Below are positions 1 to 12,500 of a stretch of DNA of 64,000 nucleotides, one piece after another. A model generated the notes under the pieces. The model made no database searches and was not told the DNA's origin. It saw only the letters and a list, made by a program, of their open reading frames with translations. The stretch's first letter is position 1; each line of letters opens with the position of its first letter. The stretch covers positions 820,162 to 884,161 of the forward strand of contig JXTC01000055.1 in assembly GCA_002914845.1 (NCBI GenBank), in the 5' to 3' direction. The translations under genes and the position numbers were made by a program. This DNA comes from Trema orientale. Taxonomy: Eukaryota > Streptophyta > Magnoliopsida > Rosales > Cannabaceae.

Positions 1-737
1 ATCACCCCCCTATGCGAGTCTCCGCCCCGTGCCCTGATTATGCAGGGAAACTTGCCCTATAAGGCGGTGCTCAACTCCGTCGGGTTTTCTGGCTATCCCT
101 AATTATTTAGGTTTTGATTCAAACAAAATTAATTTCAGTAATTCTGGTCCTTAATACATGTAATACGCAACTAAGAGAATTGATTTTATCTTTTGATTTA
201 GTTTTATAGGGCGTTCACCTGATTCCCAATGTATTTTTGTTTCTAATTCAATAGAAACTGGGTTTAAAAAAAATAAAAACGAATCCTATTCATTAAAAAC
301 GTTGGTCTACGTATTTGAGAATCTAAACATTCTGCATATGACGTCACTATTTATTTAGTTGCGTTCCAAAAAAAAAAAAAAGAAAAACAAAGTTCACAAT
401 TAACTCATATGCAACTTTAAGCTCCTTGCACAGTTGCACCGGGTGTCACACATGTCGTAAGGAGGTAATTAGTAATTTGCAGATAGTGATACAAATCCGT
501 TAAAAAGTTTCTTTTTCTTTTTTTCCAAAGGAAATTAAATTAAAACTAATAAGAGTACAAAGGAAAAGAATAATGTTATGGGACACCAGTGGTACTTAGC
601 ACCACAATAATGTGTCAATCTGTCACTGACTAATCATAATTATAATTCTAATGGGACTCATATAAGACCTCGATTATTAATTAAATTATCTAATAACAGA
701 CAAACATGTCACTGTGGTGTTGGACAGACATGTCATT
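1..737. other. Intergenic, no gene recognised
   Basis: No convincing coding region or RNA gene is visible. The first 110 bases are clearly GC-richer than what follows and end abruptly in AT-rich DNA. They may be the tail of an exon or repeat that lies mostly outside the window, but no family was recognised. Confidence 0.5.
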
Positions 738-1119
738 TAGGGGTGGCAATATAGGTCATGACACGATAACACGACTCGAAACCCGCACGATTAGCTGAAC
801 CTGTTTGACACGAAATTGACTCGAATTGACACGATTAAGTAATTTTTTAATAAATTATATTAAATAATTATTTTCAAAAAAATATTTTTTCATGAATTTC
901 TTGTAAATAAAATAAAAAACATAAAGCTAATGAACTAATTTCTCTTACTATAGTAAAACTTAATTAAAAAAATCGAGTAAACTAACAATTATACTATTTA
1001 TATACGTTTTGACCCATCAATCTGCACGTCGTTTTCATTAAATAGGTGTACGTAGGTTAATCTGTTAACGACACGATTTAATTAGGTTAAACACGACACG
1101 ACACAGATTGCCACCCCTA
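738..1119. mobile_element. hAT-type MITE
   Basis: Seen: perfect 13-bp terminal inverted repeats, TAGGGGTGGCAAT at the left and its complement at the right, flanked by an identical 8-bp duplication ATGTCATT (730-737 and 1120-1127). The body is 382 bp, AT-rich and has no ORF. Known: an 8-bp target duplication and termini of the form TAGGGG..GGC are hallmarks of hAT transposons. Inferred: a non-autonomous, internally deleted hAT element whose intact ends suggest it is fairly young. Confidence 0.85.
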
Positions 1120-1127
1120 ATGTCATT

Positions 1128-4100
1128 GGGGTGTTGGAGGTGCTTTAACAGAGATCATCATATTCAATAGTTCAAGACTAGAGAGGCTTAAGACGGTCCT
1201 TGTCGTTTATTGCCTTGGGAATTTAAGGAGTAGCATTGTGCTGTTGCTTTCACCATCAATTGGATATAAAAACGACACTTTCTTTTATGCGCCACGTTGG
1301 GTGGGTTTGCTCAAACCCCCTCTTTTTCTGCTGTGGATATTAATTAAAGTGCTGTGAGTAGGGCTATTGTTTGGTGGAGTAACGAGTAATTGTACTGTTT
1401 CGTCATTTGGGGGATAACTCTCTTCTGGATTCGTCTCGCCAATCCCATGCATCTGTCATGACCGAACCTCATCTTCACATGTATCCTAACTATATGACGA
1501 TGAAGTGTACATATAGGAGCAGGACATTGTTTTGGTGCCCGTGATTCCATTTCTTCATTAGTTCTTCCACCCCAGTTTGGATATAAAACCGGCTCTTAAT
1601 CTATGAATCTTTCTTATTTTTTCTATGGTTATTAAAGAGGGAAATTATCAATAGTCATGGCTTAAGTTTTTTTCCTTTTTTTTTTTGGCCATTGACCACC
1701 CTCAGCAGTATACCCCAATCTTTTAGGGTTTCAAGAAAATAGGTAATTGTATAATAGCATTATGAGATAATTATGATTGTATCTCCCCAACAAATAACAT
1801 TTTCATGAATATTGGAATGCAAGAATTTAAACACGTCAACCACTTTCACATTGTTGGGTGTCCATCCTGATCAGTACATTTTGCCGTGCGAGCTTAATTG
1901 TGGACACTTGTCAATTGCGAATTCGAAGCTACTGTCAGCCCAAATTTCATAAAGGCCCTCTTTGTTGTTTTGCTACCCAAAAGATGATGGGGATTGGCTA
2001 GAGATATTCAACCCTCTCATTCAAACAAACATGAAAATAGCTATAAACTTAGTATATAGACAGAATAAGACTTCATTAGTCCAACTATGAAAAAGTTTTT
2101 TTTTTGGACTTTAAATTTATTGTTTCAATTCTTAACGTAGGCTATTAAACCTATTTAATTTTTGTCCTTTTTCCTACTTAAAATGTTGTATTCGTGACAA
2201 AAGGAAACGTACGTGCCCTTCAGCTTTAGATATTTCAGATTCACAAAGATAGACCAACACTAATATCATAAGAAGATTTTAACATAAGATTGAGCAGTAA
2301 GAATATATAGATCTATATTATTGGTTGAGTAGAAATTAATTGCATATTAGACAAAAACACATTTCAGAACATGATCCCCAAAGTATAATATTTTGTTAAA
2401 AATATAAAACAAAAGGATGAATGCATCTTATGTGCTTTTTATTATTTATGTATTGTAAAAAGAACTAATAAGGATAACTTTTAATAGTTTAAAGACCAAA
2501 ATAATAGAATATAAAGTTAAGGAACCAAAGTTAGACTTCATAAGTTTACGGACTAATAGAGTCATTTATCAAATTTTTTTTTATGTCAAAGTTTGGTAAT
2601 CTGAATTTTGTTTGGCATAACCTGAAGAACTTGCGGTGTGACATATATAGTGTTTTTGTAATTATGAGAATTTTGGGCCAAATGCCTTCACTACTACCAC
2701 TAATTCTGTTGGCGGCATGGGGGCTCTACCTCCGACGGTGTGGACCTATTTTGTTCATACACATTTATTTTAGGAGCTTTCTAAGGTTTATGTATTTTCG
2801 GCTTTTCCATGTAAAGACTCACCTTCTATATCCGATTTCGACATAATGATATTTTTTCTCACCTTCTGTACCCGATTTCAATATATTGATTTTTTTTTTC
2901 ATCCGCCAGTGATTTTTCCCGTTTAGGATTTTCCACTTAAATCTGTGTGTCCTTGTTTGTCTTTTTATTGCCAGTTATCGTTCGCTATTTTATAATTCTT
3001 TATGATAAAAATCCGGTTGATGTGAGAGTTTAATAATAGCTAACCATGTTTAATTTTCAGATTTGCCAAATTAATATCTCAATTAAATAATTAGGTAAAG
3101 TAATGCCTTTAAATTTTTGCTTTGCAAGTCTCGTTTTTCTTTTCCATTCTTTTGCTCTTCGAAATCTTAGTACTTTTTACGGATCCATTTTTATTAATTT
3201 GATGCATGATAGCGAAACTAAAATTAAAAGCACAATTAAAGGACCAATTGAGGGCAACTTAATTGGGTCAGTATTAATTGGATTTTGGGGACGATCTAAC
3301 CAACGCCAGTCTGGTTCTATATGTATATCATTACGTGGTCTCTTTGGTTTGCCCTTACGTATATATAGATATGTAGTTGCAATGTTCGTGAAATTAACTT
3401 GACCATATAAAAGATATGGCTGATTATATAATGAGCTAGCTCGCTCGCTCTATTATTTTGTGTCCAACAAGGCAAGTAGTATAAAAAGAATGTAGTTGGG
3501 AGTTTTGTTTGATTAATACGGATCGGGATGTGATGCGAATGCGATTGATGCCATATGTGGGTGCATAATATATATGTCCATGGCCATCTAGATCAGTTCT
3601 TATGAGGTGGCGATTAACAATTGGTACAGTTTTGCCGCCATATTGAGTTATTGACCCATTCAACTCTCGACATGGTTTTCAGTTTTCATATCACTTTGTG
3701 TGCAAATTAAATGGGTATCCACATGATATATATATATATATAAAATAGACGAGTCGTACTAATATATATAATTATGTTTCACTTTATTCTCCCCCTATTT
3801 AGTAACATGAAAATACTATACATGTATGCATATGTATATCTCGTGATTGAAAAGAATAGTAATAATTTCACGAGTTAGAAAAGAGCCTAATCACAATGAT
3901 ATCTTAAAATATCAAGTTATTAATTTGTTTGCACTTTTTTAGTAATTATTTTATGCTAAGCATACTTTGACCTTAATATTTATGAAGGAGGAGTAACTTG
4001 GTAAAATAAACAATCTACACATAAAATGCAAACTCACATGCATGTGGCAATAAAGATATATAGCTGTGGACCTTACGCATGCGCCCAAAAATTAGTTTCT

Positions 4101-5074
4101 GAATTTATTCTAAATACCGATATAGCATAATTAGTTGCTTTATAATTTTCTGTGGTCCAAACTGCAGTAAGGTGGGATCATCATGCAATTTATAACGAAA
4201 AAAGAAGAAACAAAACACTATTTTACTATTCGGCGCGGCTAGGGTACTATTTTTGCATTTATATCAAGCTTTCATATCAATCACCTTATTTTTGGCACAC
4301 CGGGAAGTGAGAGAAAAAGATTGATCGTAGATCATTTGTGAACAAATATTGAAGTGATACATTTTTTATTATTATATCCTCTGCATAAAAAATATATAAT
4401 TGGTTGGTTCCTTGTTGAAGAATATATAGTGATTAATGCGGTGAGGTGTTGGTTAGCCGATAGCTTGGAGATAAACCTAGTGAATAATTGAGTGACTGGG
4501 ATCGGTCCTTTAATTAATTTGGCCAGCTTGGCCAACTTGGTCATCAAGGACAGCTCTTTTTCTTTTCTTTTGTTTGGAAGGGAAAAATTTTTCATTAACA
4601 ATAAAAAAATAGTACAATACTTATAAAGAGATTTTTTAGTAAGAAATAAACAACCATAAAAAACCGATAAAAGTTCCATCAAAGGACAGTTTTTGTTGCC
4701 ATATTTTTCTTTCGCAACTCATAAGTTTGTACTCAATCACGATTAACGGTGAATTATTTAGAATATCATATGAATGATTGATTGAAGTTTGAAGACCTTT
4801 TGGCATATGGCATCTAATCTTAATTTATATATTAGGTGCGTCACCGTCCTCTATGTGGCCATTACTCGAAGGCTTGCTAATTAGACTTACTTCTAGTTCC
4901 TCAATTAGGTAATATAGCCGTATATAAGATATCAGAATTCTAACTTAGGTAGGACTGTTCAATTTTTTATAATTTCAAATTCAACTTTTTATAATGTCAA
5001 ATGTATTCTCCTCTAGAGTAGCAAATATTAACTGTAAAAAAAAGAAAAATATTATCTGCACTTCTTATTCTTAG
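1128..5074. other. Intergenic, no gene recognised
   Basis: AT-rich DNA with homopolymer runs and short dinucleotide repeats such as (TA)n near 3728. Short open frames of up to about 115 codons exist on both strands, but they show no recognisable domain, no codon-like composition and no splice-consistent neighbours. None is called as a gene. Confidence 0.6.
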
Positions 5075-5105
5075 TAAATAGTTTACTATGACACGAAGAG
5101 ATCAA

Positions 5106-5263
5106 GCACCCAATACTTGTAGTCTTGGTTTTAGGTTCGAGTCATACTGGAAATAGGCGTGAAAACTTATTATCTCTAATAGGTAGGGTGGGGTGGAGAT
5201 TGAGTAGTAATAAGTATTTTTCTTTAATTTGTAATAAATAAGCCCCACTTTTGAAAAAAAGAA
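5106..5263 (+). mobile_element. 5'-truncated SINE copy
   Basis: Seen: a box-B-like motif GGTTCGAGTC near 5132 and the 3' body TTTCTTTAATTTGTAATAA..AAGCCCCACTTTT, followed by a short A-rich tail. The same 3' body occurs in the better preserved SINE at 7754-7914, so the two belong to one family. The box A end is missing. The copy is flanked by a direct repeat of about 31 bp (5075-5105 and 5264-5295) differing by one base. That is long for a SINE target duplication but consistent with LINE-mediated insertion. Confidence 0.65.
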
Positions 5264-5550
5264 TAAATAGTTTACTATGACACGAAAGAGATCAATCTTA
5301 AGCTATATTTTCTCAGCAATACGGGATAAAATATTACTTTTGTAAATGTGTAATATTGGTCATGACATGACAATTAATTCTTTAATAGTCAAGAGAATTA
5401 CTTGCTTTTTTTTATTCTTAACCTTTCTTAATAGTTTTTTTTTTCTTTATTTTGTTTAAACATTGATTTGGCTCATATTCTCAAGTATACTACAAAGTCA
5501 TTATTCAGTGACAATTTTTTAGTCCTAATATATGTTTTTTAATTAAAAAT

Positions 5551-5996
5551 GATATTTAATTAGGACTAAAAAATTATTGTAATTAAAAGAAAATATTTTA
5601 ATCACAAATTGCCACTAATGTATTTTTAGTCACAACTTTTTATATATAGTAATGAAATTAATTGTGACTAAAATTATAATTAGTTATAACAAATTATATT
5701 TTTTCTGACTAAAATTTTTTGTAATGAATTTTTTAGTCACGATATAAAGATAATAACATTTTTTAATCACGAAAAAATGATATTTAGTTATGACTAAAAA
5801 ATTATTGTAATTAAAAGAAAATATTTTAATCACAAGTTCCCACTAATGTATTTTTAATTACAACTTTTTATATATAGTAATGAAATTAACTGTGACTAAA
5901 ATTATAATTAGTTATAACCCCAACAAATTATATTTTTTCTGACTAAAATTTTTTGTAATGAATTTTTTAGTCACGATATAAAGATAATAACATTTT
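5551..5996. repeat. Internal tandem duplication, period about 228 bp
   Basis: Two adjacent copies start at 5551 and 5779, both with GATATTTA..GACTAAAAAATTATTG, and stay nearly identical through AGTCACGATATAAAGATAATAACATTTT. The second copy is interrupted at 5997 by the Mutator MITE and resumes at 6171. The duplication lies wholly inside the CACTA-like element. Confidence 0.8.
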
Positions 5997-6168
5997 GGGC
6001 GCGTCTACAGTAGGGGCACCCTTACGTAGGGCCCTGTTTATTCACCGTTGGATGGGAATCTGTATATAAATAGATTCTCCACAGATTTCCGTTATTCCCC
6101 ACAGATTCCCATCCAACGATAATTAAGGCATGACCCTACGTAGGGACACCCCTACCGTAGCCATCCCC
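5997..6168. mobile_element. Mutator-like MITE, copy 1
   Basis: A 172-bp element flanked by a perfect 9-bp duplication TAACATTTT (5988-5996 and 6169-6177), the Mutator signature length. The ends are imperfect inverted repeats beginning GGGCGCGTCTACAGTAGGGG. A second, inner inverted repeat of 18 bp (CGTTGGATGGGAATCTGT and its complement) makes almost the whole element a foldback. It carries a TATA-like stretch, TGTATATAAATAG. It is about 95% identical to copy 2 at 6313. Confidence 0.85.
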
Positions 6169-6312
6169 TAACATTTTTTAATCACGAATTTTTCATTTAG
6201 TCACAAATTTTGTTGTGACTGAAAAAGGCAAAGTCTTTTTGTAGTGGTGGTTATGTACTCTTATTTTTTGGTAGAAAAGAAATCATAAGGTCTTAGACAA
6301 ATATAAAATAAA

Positions 6313-6484
6313 GGGCCCGTCTACAGTAGGGGCGCCCCTGCGTAGGGTCCTGTCTATTCACCGTTGGATGGGAATCTGTATATAAATAGATTCTCCACAG
6401 ATTCCCGTTATTCCCCACAGATTCCCATCCAACGATAATTAAGGCATGACCCTACGTAGGGACGCCCCTACCGTAGCCATCCCC
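6313..6484. mobile_element. Mutator-like MITE, copy 2
   Basis: Also exactly 172 bp, flanked by a different perfect 9-bp duplication TAAAATAAA (6304-6312 and 6485-6493). The different target duplications show two independent insertions of one family, not a local duplication. About eight substitutions separate the copies by eye. Confidence 0.85.
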
Positions 6485-6493
6485 TAAAATAAA

Positions 6494-7740
6494 TTATATA
6501 ATTATACAAGCTGTTCTATTACTGTAAATCTGTTAACTGTTCAGAGCAAAAAAAAAATGAAAAAAGTAAATCTGTCAACTGTAATTCACATTAATTAGAC
6601 GTACTATGAATTCAAATAAAGTTATAGAGCAGAAAAGTGAATTCCATGCGTACGGGGCTAGGGCTATTGGTGGTACTATAGAATTAAATCCTCATTAATC
6701 TTCATCTTCATGAAAATAGTTACAGTCGTCGTCCCCTTGTAATGTGGTCCCTTGTTATGTTGAGCTGCTTTTAATTAATTTCTTTATTTTTGCAAGCACA
6801 TTTTCTAAGTATTTCTTTGTTTATTATTATTGGTCGTGGGATATTGTAGCACTGTCTAAACTCTAAAGGTCAAATCAGAGCCCGAGTGATTAAGAAGAAA
6901 TCACTAGTATTTTTATTTTTCTTTTTTCAAATGACGAAATTTATTGTGACAATTGAAATTTAACAGCTGGTTCCAAGGAATATGATATGAATTTTTTGTA
7001 GTTTTTGGTTCTTTACCGAAAGAAATCTTAACGTGACAATAAAAATTATAAATAAATATACGGTTTAAAACTTTAAAATGTAGGAGAGGTAAACCATGCT
7101 TTTCGTTAATGAAGTCCAGGATTTGGGGTATAAAAGCGGTAGTCCACCAACTACAGGAAGTATATGACTAGTTAAATTGATTTGTTGGGTACCCTATTTG
7201 CCCTTTTGGCCCTTCTTATAAAGAAGAGAACAAGGCCAAGCTTCCAACGTCCTCTCTGCACATCATAACTCTATGGTACGAATAAGCGATGAGACAACAC
7301 TTCCCACTGGTTATATTTAATATTAAAGTAAAAAGGAGGAAAGTTGGTGCTCGAACTCTTCGCCATATATTTTGAACACGTACCACGTGTCAACATCAGA
7401 CTTATGACTTGAGAATTTTTTTGGCTCGTCTTCAGAAAAAAAAAAGGGAGTGCTATGACGTCGCCTTTTTGCTGACTTCTTTTTTATGGTTTTAACTTTT
7501 AACTTAAAATTAGTAATGCCCCTCGAAGGCAAATCTTGGCAAAGCATCAACGATTTAACTATACCTTTACCACGGCAAATTGCAATTAGCCATTTTATGG
7601 GAAAGTTACTGAATAATGGTAATGGAATATGTTCATGTATATTGGCAAAAAATATCAATATACATGTGACATGTCCTTCAAAATAAATATTAATATGCAT
7701 GATATATTATTTCCCATTTTGAATATTTTAATATATATTC
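6494..7740. other. Intergenic, no gene recognised
   Basis: AT-rich with scattered homopolymers. An open frame of about 125 codons on the minus strand (7323-7700) and one of 66 codons on the plus strand overlap each other and have no recognisable domain. Neither is called. Confidence 0.5.
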
Positions 7741-7753
7741 AACTGAAAAATTA

Positions 7754-7914
7754 GCCAACTGGGGCTAGTTCAGTTGGTCCAAGGTTTGAGGGTTGTGTGT
7801 GTGTGTTTGGGGGGGTCAGGGGTTCAAACCTTGGTAGTGTGTGTGTGTGTCATTTTTCTTTAATTTGTAGTAAGTGGTGGTCATTAGTTAAGCCCCACTT
7901 TTTAAATAAAAAAA
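7754..7914 (+). mobile_element. tRNA-derived SINE
   Basis: Seen: box A-like GGGCTAGTTCAGTTGG near the 5' end, box B GGGTTCAAACC about 50 bp further on, then the family 3' body TTTCTTTAATTTGTAGTAA..AAGCCCCACTTTTT and an A-rich tail. A perfect 13-bp duplication AACTGAAAAATTA flanks it (7741-7753 and 7915-7927). Two GT microsatellite tracts and a G-run lie between and after the boxes. Known: internal Pol III boxes, an A-rich tail and a 10-15 bp target duplication define SINEs. Confidence 0.88.
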
Positions 7915-7927
7915 AACTGAAAAATTA

Positions 7928-8660
7928 TATTTCCCTAAAAAAAAAAAATGAAAAATTATAGACGACAATTAAAAAACTAACGCCATTAAAATATATGACC
8001 ATTTCAGAATTATTTGTTCAACCCCACAAATTTGGATATTCTTTTTTTTTTTTTTCCCCTTTTGAGAGTCACAAATTTGGATGTATAAAGCTTATAATAT
8101 GATATTTATACACAGAGAATAAAGAGCATGTTAACTATGAGTTATATTTTTCCTTCATGTGTCATGTGGGCATGAACGGCATCGTTTCAGATTATCATTT
8201 ATTAAGGAAACCAAATGATCCCTTAAAATCCACACTAGTACTAAAATGAAAGTATTTCAAACCCGTCTAACAAATTAAACCAAAAAGGGTAATTCGACAT
8301 CTCATGCACTAGACATTGCTGACTCTAAAAGTCAACGTATTAATATATGGCCGATGTGCAGTGTTGATTACCTTAACTCTTTCAAAGATGAGTTTCTTTA
8401 GAGTAGAAATTGGAAGAAACGATAAGACCAGTAAATTTGCTACGAGAAGTCTTCTCCAATAAGCACAATTATTTAGTATAAAGGACAACAAAGAATAATC
8501 ATAAGGACACTCATTTTTACACACAAATTTTCACCAAATAATATTTATCATATTTTGAGATAAGATAGGAACAACAATATTTATTCTCAAAAGAAATTTT
8601 AGTTAAAATTATATATGTCACTATATCTAGTTCAAAATTTATGTGCCAAAAAAAAAAAGT
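7928..8660. other. Intergenic, no gene recognised
   Basis: AT-rich spacer with poly-A and poly-T runs. A 71-codon minus-strand frame at 8309-8524 has no recognisable domain and is not called. Confidence 0.5.
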
Positions 8661-9176
8661 GTTCTTACGATGAATTGCACAATGAAAAGTTGAGAAAAAA
8701 ACAACACGTATAGGAGGGAAATTAGAAGGTTCTACTTCTTTGTTAGGTGTCTCTATATAGTAATTAGACGTACGGTTCCGACCGAATCCAACTAAAACTA
8801 TAGATAAACGAAATCGATCAATGTGAAGTTAGTAGCAGATTATGTACAATATTTATAAATAGGTCCGAAATGTAATATAATGTATTATTAATTTCTTCGG
8901 GTAATTAATTAAGAGGAAGGCATGTTCTTAAGATTAATTGTACAATGAAAAGTTGAGAAAAAAACAACAGGTATAGGAGGGAAATTAGAAGGTTCTACTT
9001 CTTTGTTAGGTGTCTCTATATGGTAATTAGACGTCCAGTTCCGACCGAATCCACCTAAAACTATAGATAAACCAAATCGATCTATATGAAGTTATTAGCA
9101 TATTATGTACAATATTTATAAATAGCTCCGAAATGTTATTATTCCTTTGGGTAATTAATTAAAAGGAAGGCATATA
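8661..9176. repeat. 263-bp tandem duplication upstream of gene A
   Basis: Copy 1 (8661-8923) and copy 2 (8924-9176) match almost throughout, from GTTCTTA..ACAATGAAAAGTTGAG to GGTAATTAATTAA.AGGAAGGCAT. Differences are scattered substitutions and a few short gaps. The block ends about 360 bp before the start codon of gene A, so it duplicates promoter-region DNA. Any cis elements in it (for example TCCGACCGAATCCA) are now present twice. Confidence 0.9.
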
Positions 9177-9384
9177 TATGGGAATTTTTTTTCACCAAAC
9201 ATTAATATACATATATATATGTTGGTGTTAAATAACTATATACACGATGAAATCTAATAGCTAGACTTATGGCTGTCTACTCTCTTTTTCTTTTTCACGT
9301 CTTCTTTTATAATTTATTGTGTATGCAATAATGACCGGCTATAAAAATAAGAATATAAAAGAAGGCAAGGCTTCCATATTTTGC

Positions 9385-9392
9385 ATATAAAT
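9385..9392 (+). promoter_or_regulatory. Likely TATA box of GDSL gene A
   Basis: ATATAAAT in the context GCATATAAATCAAGC, about 145 bp before the start codon. That would place transcription start near 9415 with a 5' leader of about 120 bases. A second candidate, CTATAAAAATAAG, lies about 45 bases upstream. Confidence 0.5.
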
Positions 9393-9534
9393 CAAGCTGA
9401 GAAACACCTGCGTAAGACAGACAACTTAACCTGATAACTCTCTTCTAGAAACCAAACTTTCGGGAAAATACAAAGAAAAAGAGAAGACTAGATATTATTA
9501 CCTAGCTTAGGTTTCTTTCCAAAGAAAGATCATC

Positions 9535-12500
9535 ATGATGAGGAAAGTGTCCTCTTCTTATTTACCCATACTGTTATTTTTTAGTCTTGCTATTTTTGTT
9601 CTTTCGAATCCCACTTGGGCTTTGATAAAGCTACCTCCAAATGTGACTGTTCCGGCTGTCATAGTCTTCGGAGATTCCATCATGGACACGGGCAATAATA
9701 ACCATCTCAAGTCTGTAATCAAGTGTGACTTCCCTCCCTACGGCCAAGATTTCAAGGACCGAAAACCTACTGGAAGGTTTGGCAATGGAAAGGTTCCTTC
9801 AGATCTACTAGGTACTAATTTCTTAATACCTAATATTATATCTTGTAATAACATTATACTTATAACTCTTACGTACATAAATAAAACTCTCTATTTCTCA
9901 AGTCTTAACACTAAGATTTATCCTTGCATATGTGTCCATTATGATAGTTCTCATTCTTCAAATACATATGTGGGTTTTAATGTCGTCTTTGTCACATGTA
10001 TAGTTCTCATCCTACATATACATATGATAGTTTCATTCTACATATATATATATATATATATATGCATTAGAACTTATGATTAATATCCAGTTACTAAAGA
10101 TATCCGGCAATAAAATCCAACCGGTGAGGGGTTAAGATGACCAGAAAAATTTTTCCGGCGAAGGCTGGACTTTATAGAAACCACAGAGCTTAGGTAAAGT
10201 TAATGAGTTAAAGTTTTAGCTTCATTTATTTTGCCATCTGTGAAAAAAAATAATGTAGTTATCCGTACAAACATGGGCTTATTCACAGAAGATATCACTA
10301 CATTAGAGCTTGAATTAAGATCAGTTACCAGCTAGTAGCTATTGTCTCGCTTTAAATTGGTCCCTGTGGGACCTGCTTCTAAGTTCTAATCAGAATTCGA
10401 AATTAAAAATGCAAAAATAATTAATAAAAACGGTAGATGCGGTCCATCTGCTCCATCAAATTTAAAAAGTATAGTGAAACATAGGCTTTTGGTGCAGTCC
10501 CTCGTGAGACGTTGATGTTGTGTGGTAACACAGGGTACGAATACCCAGCTTATCAAAAAGTCGATTGTCGTTTTTGCTAAGTTAGATTTTTTTTTTCCAC
10601 TATAAAATATATTAATATTTAATGTACAATTGACTAAGTTTCTATCGACGTGACATTGGTACGTGTAGTGCCTGTGGAATTAAATAAACAAAAAAGAATA
10701 ATTAAAAGAAATCAAATATTATACATATATGTATCACGAATTACATCGAACATTTATGGTTGTCGTGCCACAGTATTAGCATAATTAATAGGGGTGCACG
10801 TTAGGTCGGGTATTCAGGTACACAAAAATAAGCATCGAGTAAGAAAAGAAAATGTAAAGAGAAATAAAATTATTAAATAACTAATTTTAAGTTTTCTCTT
10901 TTTTTTTTAATAAAAGTGGCAAGTTTGGGTACCAAATCTCTCAAAATGTGTACCCGAATCTGAATCGAAAACCTTTCGGTTTAGTCGAATTTTTATATTT
11001 TTGTGCAGCTCTATAATTAATGGTAGTTAAATTTACCATCCGTGGTATCTTCTGTCTTGTCTTAATAGAGACATCGTGATATAACTATTGATAATTTGCT
11101 GAGATTTTGCTGTTGACAATATTTCGATAGTTACTATTTTGAACTGAAAAAAAAAACCCGAAAACTTAGTATTAAACAATTTAACTACTGAAGTTTGAAC
11201 TCCAAAAAATAATATCGTGAGATTAATAATTCTTGAAAATTAATACTTTGGACTGATTCTTTTGACCAATTTTAGTAACAAATAAATAATAATATTCACT
11301 ATTAAAACTACATTAGTCCTTATTATTCTTGTTGATTTTGAGGATATTATTGTCTTTTAACAGTTAAAATTATTCAAAAAGTCAACTCAGAGTATTAATT
11401 TTCAGAAATTCTTAATCTCAGATCAGAGTTTAAATTACTGAACACCCCAATCTCAGGATATTTTTTTTGCAGTTTATTCTTCTGTATATGTTTTTTCTTA
11501 TCAAGAAAAGAAAAGTTGCATTTTCTACAATTAATCATGCATGTAATATGTATATTGCCAAACAATTGTGAGTGTTTTCAAAAAAAGAAAAAAAAAAACA
11601 GAAACTTTTCAGACATAAGATACTAATTTCTGTAGATCTTAGTCAACTATAAGTTCTCTAATTAGCATTAGTATTTGTAGTTTTCAAAACATTCTTGCAT
11701 TATTGCCAATTAACTTGGTGAGCTTTTCTACAAAACAAAACAAAAAATTCTTGGGATTATCGAACAATATAATACTACAATCTTAATAAACCTCTTAATT
11801 CGATTATTCATTAAATATTATTTTTTTAATATTTGTAGATTGATATTTTTCTCTCGGATTTCTTTGTGATCAGTTTTTCTTCTTTACATTGAATTGTTAG
11901 TGATGCTATAAGTTGTAGTACTTATTCAGTGGCTCGAATATGTTCATAATAAATATTGCGCGTTGTTGGTTTATAAATCTTCTAATTTCTTAATGTACTT
12001 CTTAATTAGTGGAAGAACTGGGGATTAAAGAGTACTTGCCGGCATATTTGGACCCAAATCTAGGTCCCAAAGATCTCCCAACCGGGGTTTGCTTTGCCTC
12101 TGGTGGCACAGGATTTGATCCCATGACTCCCAAAATAGCGGTATTTATTCACAATTTCTTCTAATTGTCCTTCATTTTATTTGGCCGGCCGGATCACCTT
12201 AACTATGTATCTTAATTATTATATGGGTTTAGTTTAAATAGTTACAACAATATTTATCCATAGATGGTTACAATGGTTTAAGCCGTTAGATCTATATCCT
12301 ACGGTGGTGATTAATTTGGTAGTTGACCAAAAAAATTTAATACTATTTATCACCATCAAAAAAATTTAATGCTATCACTATTTTTTTTAGTATTTATTCA
12401 TGGTCACAAAAAAATTGTAACTATTGAGAAGTCCTCCATATATATATTTTTATATATATTTATTAACTAACTTTTTACTATTCTCTAAATTAATCAACAT

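Larger units (their letters stand above)
5488..6246. mobile_element. CACTA-like non-autonomous element
   Basis: Seen: read on the minus strand, the right end is CACTACAAAAAGACTTTG followed by TTTTTCAGTCACAACAAA. The left end TACTACAAAGTCA..TTCAGTGACAA is a decayed inverted match to it. Flanking triplets GTA and GTG are a possible 3-bp target duplication. The interior is AT-rich with repeated GTGACTAAAA motifs in both orientations and no coding capacity. Known: CACTA (En/Spm) elements end in CACTA and duplicate 3 bp. The element carries an internal tandem duplication and a nested Mutator MITE, listed separately. Confidence 0.6.

Noticed and set aside
2583-3402. Open frames of 87 and 99 codons on plus
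   Set aside because: Hydrophobic, low-complexity translations of AT-rich DNA, with no domain, no promoter and no splice-consistent partner.
7323-7700. 125-codon frame on minus
   Set aside because: No domain recognised, overlaps another frame on plus, and composition matches the intergenic surroundings.
10480-10555. Possible SINE or tRNA-like box B (GGGTACGAATACCC) in intron 1 of gene A
   Set aside because: No convincing box A at the right distance and no target duplication.
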